Shown here: positions 7,132 through 12,147 of the stretch, in pieces | How the letters are laid out: the number at the start of each line of letters is the position of its first letter | How positions within the stretch are numbered: position 1 is the stretch's first letter | Assembly: GCA_020057535.1 (NCBI GenBank) | Contig: JAGVFS010000079.1 | Span: forward strand, 1 to 12,147 | DNA: 12,147 bases | Direction: 5' to 3' | From: Patescibacteria group bacterium | Lineage (GTDB): Bacteria; Patescibacteriota; Patescibacteriia; UBA2591; PGYQ01 | Made by a program: the position numbers and the translations under genes | Notes under the pieces: model-generated | The model's input: only the letters and a program-made list of their open reading frames with translations | Told to the model about the DNA's origin: nothing | Databases searched by the model: none

Positions 7132-7255
7132 ACTAAACTTTAACAAAAATTCTGAACAATATTATAAAATCCCTTTATTTTAGCTAAAATAATTTTTTAT
7201 TTAAAAATAAAATGGCTTATTTAAAAGAAATTAATAAAATTAACCAAAATTTAGT
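7132..7255 (+). repeat. MITE-like dispersed repeat, copy C (complete)
   Basis: This is the best complete copy, 124 bases, from ACTAAACTTTAAC to CCAAAATTTAGT. The ends are imperfect inverted repeats: ACTAAACTTT against the inverted right end ACTAAATTTT, then less well matched. The right ends of copies A and B match the left end here better (ACTAAACTTTGGCAAA). The central hairpin is AGCTA with TGGCT (one U-G pair), enclosing an A/T stem. The element lies in the rplC-rplD spacer, 56 bases upstream of rplD. AATA flanks both sides, a possible target duplication, although it is weak evidence in such AT-rich DNA. Confidence 0.82.
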
Positions 7256-7437
7256 AATAAGTAATAAAAAAATGAAAAGTTAGAATCTTAAAGATTAAAA
7301 TGACAATTAAAAATACAAAAATGTGAATAGTCAAAAAAATTTTCAATTTCTAACTTTCATTAAATTTTCAGTGATAAAATTTTCAATTTTTATAAAACAA
7401 ACGAATTATTTTCCATTTTTATTTTTTATTTTTAAAC
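7256..7437 (-). other. Non-coding remainder of the rplC-rplD spacer
   Basis: The rplC-rplD gap is 362 bases in all. Besides the repeat element it holds A/T-rich sequence with the AAAATGACA motif at 7297-7305 (also at 861-869) and a direct repeat of AAATTTTCAATTT-like units near 7335-7395. I see no convincing gene or terminator here. Confidence 0.5.
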
Positions 7438-8064
7438 TTATATACTTGTCATTTCCACTAACGTATTTCTTGCTCCTGGAACCGCACCTTTTAAACTTAT
7501 TAAATTTTTTTCAGGATCAATTGAAATCACTTTGAGATTTTTTACTGTAACTCTTTTATTACCCATACGACCCCCCATTCGCATTCCTTTAAAAACTCTG
7601 GCTGGTTCAGTTGAACCAATAGACCCAGGCATACGAAGTTGATCTTTATGTCCATGCGAAGCAGGCGATCCATGAAATCCATGTCTTTTTACAACCCCTT
7701 GAAATCCTTTTCCTTTTGATATAGCGCTTACTTTAATAATATCACCTAGATTAAATATATTCACATTAACTTTATCTCCAATTTTATATTCTTCTTTTTC
7801 ATTTTTTGTTATTTTTTTTCTTTTATCTCTAAATTCCCTAATATATCTAAAATTTCCTAAATTTTTTAAATGCCCTGTTAAAGGTTTATTTATTTTTTTC
7901 TTTTTATCAAATCCAATTTGAATTGCTTCATATTTATCTTTTTCTTGAGTTTTAATTTGAGTTACAATACAAGGACCTGCTTCTAAAATAGTTATTGAAA
8001 TAACATTATTTTGTTCATCAAATATTTGGGACATTTCAATTTTTTTTCCTAAAATAAATTTCAT
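7438..8064 (-). CDS. rplC: 50S ribosomal protein L3 (uL3)
   Basis: This gene encodes 208 residues, the usual length. The protein starts 50S assembly, and its loop reaches the peptidyl-transferase centre. The N-terminus MKFILGKKIEMSQIFDE is typical. The reaching loop is GKGFQGVVKRHGFHGSPASHGHKDQLRMPGSIG at 118-150, followed by RVFKGMRMGGRMGN and the terminal LKGAVPGARNTLV. E. coli uL3 is methylated by PrmB on the Gln that follows GSIG; here Ser-Thr stand there and no Gln is present. A TTG at 8118 would add 18 residues unlike the family, so ATG at 8064 is chosen. No Shine-Dalgarno is seen and the stop is TAA. It is preceded by an unusually long leader-like gap. Confidence 0.96.
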   Translation of the reverse strand: MKFILGKKIEMSQIFDEQNNVISITILEAGPCIVTQIKTQEKDKYEAIQIGFDKKKKINKPLTGHLKNLGNFRYIREFRDKRKKITKNEKEEYKIGDKVNVNIFNLGDIIKVSAISKGKGFQGVVKRHGFHGSPASHGHKDQLRMPGSIGSTEPARVFKGMRMGGRMGNKRVTVKNLKVISIDPEKNLISLKGAVPGARNTLVEMTSI

Positions 8065-8445
8065 AAAAATAGTCTTTAGTTTTAAATAGCTTTTAGTTTT
8101 TTTAAAAAAATACGTCAAATTTATTCTAATAAAAAAAACAGAAATTTTCTTTACAATTTTTTAAAACCAACAGATTGCTTTTTATAAAATTTCTGTTTTT
8201 TGAATCTTTTTAGTTTTAATTTTTTTGAAAATTACCCCTCTTAGTCACAATAAATTATTTTAATCCCTTTTCTTAAAAGAAGTAGACTCTGTTTAAATAA
8301 TTTCTAAACAAAGCAAACTCAATTGGAAATTTTACAATTTTAAATATATATTATATTTTTCTTAAAATTTCTAACTGAGTAAAAATAAATAATTTATCGC
8401 TAAAAAATATTTTCATCTATTTTATTTATTTTATTGTCTATAATA
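8065..8445 (-). promoter_or_regulatory. Leader-like 381-base gap between rpsJ and rplC
   Basis: No ORF fits this gap, which is far longer than the rpsJ-rplC junction of most bacteria. It contains a TATAAT on the transcript strand at 8355-8350 with no good -35 element. A stem joins 8287-8295 to 8305-8313 (nine pairs, one G-U, nine-base loop). A small CTTTT/AAAAG hairpin lies beside it. Last comes the long terminator-like hairpin listed separately. The arrangement resembles a cis-regulatory leader for uL3-uL4 and downstream genes. In E. coli the L4-controlled S10 leader lies upstream of rpsJ instead. Regulation here is inferred only. Confidence 0.35.
8131..8201 (-). terminator. Terminator- or attenuator-like hairpin before rplC
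   Basis: On the plus strand 8133-8148 (A6-CAGAAATTTT) is perfectly complementary to 8186-8201 over 16 bases, with a 37-base loop. On the transcript the second arm runs straight into eight U. G/C pairs are few, so stability is modest. AACAGA also occurs at 8169-8174 inside the loop and can pair with the same TCTGTT at 8192-8197, so a shorter 6-bp alternative would exclude the long stem. That is the layout of an attenuator, about 70 bases upstream of the rplC start. Confidence 0.45.
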
Positions 8446-8874
8446 CTACATTTTAATTTCAACGTCAACTCCAGCTGGCAAATTTAAATTTGTCAACGCT
8501 TCTACTACTTTAGATGTTGGATCTATAATATCAATTAATCTTTTATGTACTCGCATTTCAAATTGGTCTCTTGCATCCTTATGAACAAAAGTAGAACGTA
8601 AAACAGTATATTTACTTTTTTCAATAGGTAATGGAATTGGTCCAATTATTTTTACATTTAATTTTTCAACTACATCTAAAATCATTCGTATCGCTTTATC
8701 TATTATTTTATGATCAAACGCTTTTATTTTAATACGAATCCTTTGATGATAATCTTCTTTTTTATCATTTTTTTCTTTATCAATTTGTTCTTTTACTTTT
8801 TGTTCTTTTGATTTTTTATCCTTAAAATCTTTTTTAATTGGATTCTTTTTTTTAAGGTCTTTTTTTTCTTTCAT
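8446..8874 (-). CDS. rpsJ: 30S ribosomal protein S10 (uS10) with Lys-rich N-terminal extension
   Basis: This gene encodes 142 residues against about 100-105 usual. Residues 43-142 are the uS10 core: HQRIRIKIKAFDHKIID, IGPIPLPIEKSKYTVLRSTFVHKDARDQFEMRVHKRLIDI, and the terminal LPAGVDVEIKM. The protein is in the 30S head and, in many bacteria, is also NusE in antitermination. Residues 1-42 are extra, almost all Lys, Glu and Asp (KEKKDLKKK, KDFKDKKSKEQK), and probably disordered. A TTG at 8922 would add 16 more residues but lies next to the tuf hairpin, so the ATG at 8874 is taken. No Shine-Dalgarno is seen and the stop is TAG. Confidence 0.95.
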   Translation of the reverse strand: MKEKKDLKKKNPIKKDFKDKKSKEQKVKEQIDKEKNDKKEDYHQRIRIKIKAFDHKIIDKAIRMILDVVEKLNVKIIGPIPLPIEKSKYTVLRSTFVHKDARDQFEMRVHKRLIDIIDPTSKVVEALTNLNLPAGVDVEIKM

Positions 8875-8925
8875 AAAATCGTTAATTTCAACAAAATTAA
8901 ACAAAATTTTATCAACAAACAAACT

Positions 8926-8957
8926 AATTTCTATCCGCTAATTGACGGATAGAAATT
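8926..8957 (-). terminator. Perfect 12-bp hairpin after tuf (partial terminator or processing site)
   Basis: AATTTCTATCCG at 8926-8937 pairs without mismatch with CGGATAGAAATT at 8946-8957, loop of eight bases. On the transcript it begins 18 bases after the tuf TAG stop. The following bases are T-rich (AGTTTGTTTGTTG) but not a clean U run. With four G/C pairs plus eight A/T pairs it is the best formed hairpin of the window. It could lower read-through from the highly expressed tuf into rpsJ or protect a processed 3' end. Confidence 0.55.
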
Positions 8958-8975
8958 AAAATTATTTATACAAAA

Positions 8976-10166
8976 CTACTTTATTATCTTAGTTACAACT
9001 CCAGCGCCTACAGTACGTCCGCCTTCACGAATGGCAAATTTTTGTTTTTCTTCTAACGCAATTGGAACAATTAATTTAACTTTTAAATCAACAGTATCGC
9101 CTGGCATAACCATTTCTCTTCCTTCTGCTAATTCAACTTCTCCGGTTACATCGGTAGTTCTAATATAAAATTGCGGTTTATATCCTTTGGCAAATGAAGT
9201 ATGTCGTCCACCTTCTTCTTTTGTTAAAACATAAATATTCGCTTCAAATTCTGTGTGTGGAGTAATAGTTCCTGGTTTGACTAAAACTTGCCCTCTTTCT
9301 ATTTCTTCTTTTTTAATTCCTCGAAGAAGAACCCCTGCATTATCTCCAGCTTGTCCTGTATCTAAAGATTTATTAAACATTTCTATTCCAGTAGCAACAG
9401 TCTTTTGAGTAGCTTTAATTCCAACAATCTCTAATTCTTCATTAATTTTAATTACCCCTCTTTCAATTCTGCCGGTAACAACGGTCCCTCTCCCTTCAAT
9501 TGAAAAAATATCTTCGATTGGCATTAAAAATGGCTTATCGACATCTCTTGTTGGTTCAGGAATATATTCATCTAACGCTTTCATTAAATCCATTATTGGT
9601 TGAGCGACTTCATTATTTGTAGGATCCTCAAGGGCTTTTAAAGCCGATCCTTTAATAATTAAAATTTCATCTCCTGGAAAATCATATTTTTTTAATAAAT
9701 CCCTTATTTCTTCTTCAACTAAATCAATTAATTCTTTATCTTCCACTTGGTCTACTTTATTTAAAAATACTACAATGTATGGGACTCCAACTTGACGAGC
9801 TAAAAGAATATGTTCTCTTGTCTGTGGCATTACTCCGTCAGCAGCTGAAACAACTAAAATAGCTCCGTCCATTTGAGCAGCACCAGTAATCATATTTTTA
9901 ACATAATCCGCATGTCCAGGACAATCAACGTGAGCGTAATGTCTATTTTCAGTTTCATATTCCACATGAGTTGTAGCAATAGTAATTCCTCTTTCTCTTT
10001 CTTCTGGAGCGTTATCAATTTGATCAACTGATTTTTTTGTCGCATTGAATCCTTTAGCGGTTAAAACCGTCAAAATTGACGCAGTCAAAGTTGTTTTTCC
10101 GTGATCTACGTGACCAATAGTTCCAACATTGATATGCGGTTTAGAACGATTAAATTTTTCTGCCAT
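8976..10166 (-). CDS. tuf: Elongation factor Tu
   Basis: This gene encodes 396 residues, full length. The GTPase brings aminoacyl-tRNA to the ribosomal A site. All G motifs are visible: GHVDHGKT at 18-25, RGITI at 59-63 (switch I Thr62), DCPGH at 81-85 with catalytic His85, NKVD at 136-139 and GSALKAL at 173-179. Domains 2 and 3 follow, with [13 protein letters not shown] and the terminal [17 protein letters not shown]. An upstream TTG would add 12 residues, but the ATG at 10166 has the canonical [20 protein letters not shown] start and a strong Shine-Dalgarno, so it is chosen. The stop is TAG. It precedes rpsJ directly, without fusA, rpsG or rpsL in between. Confidence 0.98.
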   Translation of the reverse strand: MAEKFNRSKPHINVGTIGHVDHGKTTLTASILTVLTAKGFNATKKSVDQIDNAPEERERGITIATTHVEYETENRHYAHVDCPGHADYVKNMITGAAQMDGAILVVSAADGVMPQTREHILLARQVGVPYIVVFLNKVDQVEDKELIDLVEEEIRDLLKKYDFPGDEILIIKGSALKALEDPTNNEVAQPIMDLMKALDEYIPEPTRDVDKPFLMPIEDIFSIEGRGTVVTGRIERGVIKINEELEIVGIKATQKTVATGIEMFNKSLDTGQAGDNAGVLLRGIKKEEIERGQVLVKPGTITPHTEFEANIYVLTKEEGGRHTSFAKGYKPQFYIRTTDVTGEVELAEGREMVMPGDTVDLKVKLIVPIALEEKQKFAIREGGRTVGAGVVTKIIK

Positions 10167-10173
10167 ATTTTTT

Positions 10174-10180
10174 CTCCCTT
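10174..10180 (-). promoter_or_regulatory. Shine-Dalgarno site of tuf
   Basis: The transcript reads AAGGGAG, then seven bases, then the ATG of tuf. It is the only strong, well spaced Shine-Dalgarno before a long gene in this window, and it decides the tuf start. Confidence 0.8.
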
Positions 10181-10608
10181 TTTTATAGAATGACCCACAC
10201 AAATAAAATTTTTATAAAAATTTTTATAAATCCTAAATTCTAAAAATTAAATTATTTAAAAATTAGGAATTTCAATTTCAGTTTTTTAAACTAAAATTAC
10301 CTATGGTTTTATCCAGTCATTCACAAAATTAAATTATAAATTTTAAACTAAATTATTTTTTTACTTTTTTTAATTCTCAAAATTATAGAATAACCAAAAA
10401 TATTAAATAACTTATTTTACCATTTCTATCATTATTTTATTAAAACATATCTCTTAAATTAAGAGATTACATTTTAAAATAATGTAATTACACTTTATTT
10501 AATTTTATTATATTATTCTTCTAATTCGCTATTTTAGCGAAATATAATTATAAATATGATTATATTTATCTATTTCAAAAAGTCAATTTTCTGTGTGGAT
10601 AACATAAA

Positions 10609-10643
10609 AAATTTAAAGTTTAAAGTGAAAAATTTAAAATTAA
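10609..10643. repeat. AT-rich tandem heptamers (five units)
   Basis: Reading in sevens: AAATTTA, AAGTTTA, AAGTGAA, AAATTTA, AAATTAA. This is the same period as at 1900-1934, 4514-4538 and 6239-6367, in the spacer downstream of the one-TM protein gene. Confidence 0.45.
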
Positions 10644-10685
10644 TTCAATCCGCCAAAAGAAAAATTGTATTCATTACTCGTTACT

Positions 10686-11045
10686 CTACTTCGTTTTTGG
10701 AATTTTTTTTAAAATTTCTTCTATTTGTTCTGACTTTAAAAGTTTTTGAATTTCTTGCGTTTGTCCATCAAGTAATAAAACATTTTCTTGTTTGCTAATA
10801 TTTATAACCTTTTGTAATAATTCTTGATATGGATAAACATACTCTTTTAAAATAAAAGGTAAATAATTAATAGCTAAAATAATAAAAATTATTACAACAA
10901 TCATTTTAATCATACTGTATATTTTTTTCCAAAATATATATTTATAAATTTTTTTATTTAAAACAAAAGTCTCTTTAGAGTATTGCAAATTTTCTTCCAA
11001 AAGTTTTTTTATTTGTTCATTTAATGAGGTAGTTGGTTGAATCAT
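10686..11045 (-). CDS. Hypothetical one-TM protein with N-terminal helical segment
   Basis: This gene encodes 119 residues of unknown function. Residues 8-25 (LNEQIKKLLEENLQYSKE) look like an amphipathic or coiled-coil helix, followed by a basic, aromatic stretch (KKIYKYIFWKKIY, 31-43). Next comes one membrane helix at about 45-66 (MIKMIVVIIFIILAINYLPF and on), then a Tyr/Pro-rich YVYPYQELL and a charged C-terminal helix. The layout resembles a small family I recall as common in CPR genomes (short coiled coil, basic patch, one TM, YxQPY-like stretch); that is memory, not a search. The start is ATG without Shine-Dalgarno and the stop is TAG. It lies 44 bases downstream of the NrdG-like gene, so co-transcription is likely. 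Confidence 0.75.
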   Translation of the reverse strand: MIQPTTSLNEQIKKLLEENLQYSKETFVLNKKIYKYIFWKKIYSMIKMIVVIIFIILAINYLPFILKEYVYPYQELLQKVINISKQENVLLLDGQTQEIQKLLKSEQIEEILKKIPKTK

Positions 11046-11046
11046 A

Positions 11047-11074
11047 AAAGTTTAAAGTTTTAAATTAAAATTAG
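11047..11074. repeat. Heptamer repeat AAAGTTT x2 with variants
   Basis: Two perfect AAAGTTT units followed by TAAATTA and AAATTAG occupy most of the 44-base junction between the NrdG-like gene and the one-TM protein gene. Confidence 0.4.
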
Positions 11075-11089
11075 TTAGTTTATTTATAA

Positions 11090-11800
11090 CTACATTCTGC
11101 ATTCTACCCTCTCCACATATTCCTTTGCCTTATCGCGCATTTTTTCTAAAATTTCTTTTGAATAAGGTTTTATTTTTTTATATTTTTTATCAATCATTTT
11201 TTTACTTGGAACAAATTGTTGTAAAAAATATTTTTTAGCCGGAAAAATCTCTTTTGCAATTTGCAAAATATCTTCTTCTTTATGAAAACCCGGTATTACT
11301 GTTGTTCTAAATTCATAATCAATGCCAGAATTTTTAATTATCTCAATACTTTTTTTAATATTTTTTAAATTTATTTTCGCGCCACTTATTTTTTTATATT
11401 TTAAAAATTGTACCAAAGATGCCTTTATATCCATAGCAATATAATCAACTAATTTTTTTTTAATTAATTTTTCTAACATTTTTGGATTAGTTCCATTAGT
11501 GTCTAACTTTATTAGAAATCCCATTTTTTTTATTTGAACTAAAAATTTTGGCAAATCTTTATGTAATGTCGGTTCTCCGCCAGTCACACAAACACCATCA
11601 ATTAATGCTTTTCTTTTCTTTAAAAATTCAAAAATTTCTTCTTCTTTTATTGTTAATTGTTGATTGTTATCTGTCAACAAAACCAACTCTGGATTATAAC
11701 AAAACTTACATTTAAAATTACATCCCTGTGTGAAAATAATAGCGCAAACTTTATCTGGATAATCAATTAAAGATGTTTTTTGTAACCCGCCAATTAACAT
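11090..11800 (-). CDS. nrdG: Radical SAM activase, anaerobic ribonucleotide reductase activating protein (NrdG2 type)
   Basis: This gene encodes 236 residues. The radical SAM 4Fe-4S motif CNFKCKFC is present with C27, C31 and C34 (Cx3Cx2C), followed by GGEPT at 74-78, which binds the SAM amino group. The N-terminus IGGLQKTSLIDYPDKVCAII and CYNPELV are characteristic of the NrdG2 group (TIGR02495 as I recall it), which makes the glycyl radical on the class III reductase NrdD. Late features such as the TTVIPG strand also fit. A TTG at 11815 would add five residues; ATG at 11800 gives the conserved start. The stop is TAG. No nrdD is in the window; it may lie further right. PflA-like or other activases are an alternative. 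Confidence 0.85.
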   Translation of the reverse strand: MLIGGLQKTSLIDYPDKVCAIIFTQGCNFKCKFCYNPELVLLTDNNQQLTIKEEEIFEFLKKRKALIDGVCVTGGEPTLHKDLPKFLVQIKKMGFLIKLDTNGTNPKMLEKLIKKKLVDYIAMDIKASLVQFLKYKKISGAKINLKNIKKSIEIIKNSGIDYEFRTTVIPGFHKEEDILQIAKEIFPAKKYFLQQFVPSKKMIDKKYKKIKPYSKEILEKMRDKAKEYVERVECRM

Positions 11801-11928
11801 AAATAAAATAAGCAAAAATTTTCAACTAAACTAATCACAAAAAAATTAATCACTCTCTGGGTAACAAGAAAAATTTTATAAAACAAAAACTGCTTCATTT
11901 TTTAATAAGGCGCGCTTTTTATATTAAA

Positions 11929-12045
11929 TTATTTAACTTCTTCTTTTTTTATTTCTTGCTTTTCTTCTTTTGGCTCACATTTACAACAAAGCTCTGGGTC
12001 TTTTTCGGATGGTTTACAGCCAAAAAAACAAGAAATTTTTGCCAT
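11929..12045 (-). CDS. Cys-rich mini-protein, function unknown
   Basis: This short ORF encodes 38 residues from the ATG at 12045, which has GAGGG four bases upstream. An alternative ATG at 12087 gives 52 residues and adds a CHC motif at residues 7-9 but has no Shine-Dalgarno. A TTG at 12123 lies inside the dispersed repeat and is unlikely. Cys are at 6, 10, 20, 21 and 23 (ISCFFGC, then ELCCKCEP), followed by a highly charged tail (KEEKQEIKKEEVK). Cys clustering suggests metal or Fe-S binding, though this is inference. It precedes the NrdG-like gene by 128 bases in the same direction. The stop is TAA. I recognise no family. Confidence 0.5.
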   Translation of the reverse strand: MAKISCFFGCKPSEKDPELCCKCEPKEEKQEIKKEEVK

Positions 12046-12049
12046 AAAT

Positions 12050-12054
12050 CCCTC
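12050..12054 (-). promoter_or_regulatory. Possible Shine-Dalgarno of the Cys-rich ORF
   Basis: The transcript reads GAGGG, four bases, then the ATG at 12045. It is one of only two Shine-Dalgarno-like sites seen before genes in the window and favours the shorter start. The spacing is tight. Confidence 0.4.
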
Positions 12055-12108
12055 AAGTAAACAATGGCATTTTTTAATTTTTTCCATATAAAAAATTAAA
12101 AATAAATA

Positions 12109-12147
12109 ACCAAACTTAAACAAAAATCCTAAACAATATTATAAAAT
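12109..12147 (+). repeat. MITE-like dispersed repeat, copy D (right part cut by window edge)
   Basis: The last 39 bases match the first 39 of the copy at 7132-7255 at 35 positions, starting with the terminal ACCAAACTT and ending at the internal ATTATAAAAT. The remainder lies beyond the window, or has been split onto the other end by assembly: the first ten bases of the window are the same ATTATAAAAT. Confidence 0.75.

Larger units (their letters stand above)
10167..10685 (-). promoter_or_regulatory. 519-base non-coding region upstream of tuf; probable operon promoter region
   Basis: No gene is supported here. From right to left it holds A/T heptamers at 10609-10643, a 7-bp hairpin TTCGCTA/TAGCGAA at 10525-10541 with a 3-base loop, and two abutting hairpins at 10466-10488 (ATTACATT/AATGTAAT, 8 bp) and 10451-10465 (CTCTT/AAGAG). 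A TATAAT on the transcript strand lies at 10387-10382, where the -35 is poor (TTATTT at 17 bases). A promoter for tuf and the ribosomal operon should be here, but I cannot fix its exact place. None of the hairpins has a proper U tract. Confidence 0.4.

Noticed and set aside
7323..7535. Plus-strand ORF of 70 codons
   Set aside because: It overlaps the 3' end of rplC and A/T spacer sequence. The protein is low-complexity Phe/Leu and has no start signal; it is a shadow of AT-rich DNA.
8875..8922. Extended TTG start for rpsJ (16 extra residues)
   Set aside because: The extension lies next to the tuf hairpin, has no Shine-Dalgarno and differs in composition from the Lys-rich part. The ATG at 8874 is preferred.
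10556..10798. Plus-strand ORF of 80 codons
   Set aside because: It runs through heptamer repeats and into the 3' end of the one-TM protein gene on the other strand. Its composition is Phe/Leu/Lys low complexity, with no supporting motif.
11905..11918. AAGGCGCGCTTT near-palindrome after the Cys-rich ORF as a terminator
   Set aside because: The self-complementary core leaves no loop and no clear U tract follows on the transcript, so it cannot be supported as a terminator.
12088..12123. TTG start giving a hydrophobic leader to the Cys-rich ORF
   Set aside because: It would start inside the dispersed repeat, where no copy elsewhere serves as a start. It is probably chance open frame.

Overview
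The window is very AT-rich, and every gene I can support lies on the minus strand, so transcription runs right to left. It carries tuf followed by the classic S10 cluster and the start of the spc cluster: tuf, rpsJ, rplC, rplD, rplW, rplB, rpsS, rplV, rpsC, rplP, rpmC, rpsQ, rplN, rplX, rplE. The next spc genes (S14, S8 and so on) would lie left of position 1. Upstream of tuf are a one-TM hypothetical protein, a radical-SAM activase of the NrdG type and a tiny Cys-rich protein. The organism is most likely a Candidate Phyla Radiation (Patescibacteria) bacterium. The grounds are base composition, Lys-rich ribosomal proteins, near-absence of Shine-Dalgarno sites, the style of uL3 and uL16, and the small one-TM protein. 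This is inference without a database search.

Layout by region. 11929-12087: Cys-rich mini-protein. 11090-11800: NrdG-like activase. 10686-11045: one-TM protein. 10167-10685: long non-coding stretch with several hairpins, probably holding the promoter of the main operon. 8976-10166: tuf, the only long gene with a strong Shine-Dalgarno. 8446-8874: rpsJ. 8065-8445: long leader-like gap with a terminator-like hairpin before rplC. 220-8064: the ribosomal protein run. uS10, uL22 and uL23 carry long Lys-rich extensions, and uL24 carries a Cys4 zinc ribbon.

The coding content is ordinary; the spacers are not. The operon has many gaps of 170-380 bases, unusual for a ribosomal operon. They hold (i) a dispersed, MITE-like element of about 125-138 bp with imperfect terminal inverted repeats and a central hairpin: complete copies at 3106-3243 (opposite orientation) and 7132-7255, and partial copies at both window ends (1-96, 12109-12147); (ii) tandem AT-rich repeats with a 7-base period in at least six spacers; and (iii) hairpins, including an attenuator-like structure before rplC. 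Both window ends fall in the same element at the same internal point, suggesting that the contig boundary was set by the repeat. I found no tRNA, rRNA, CRISPR array or transposase gene.
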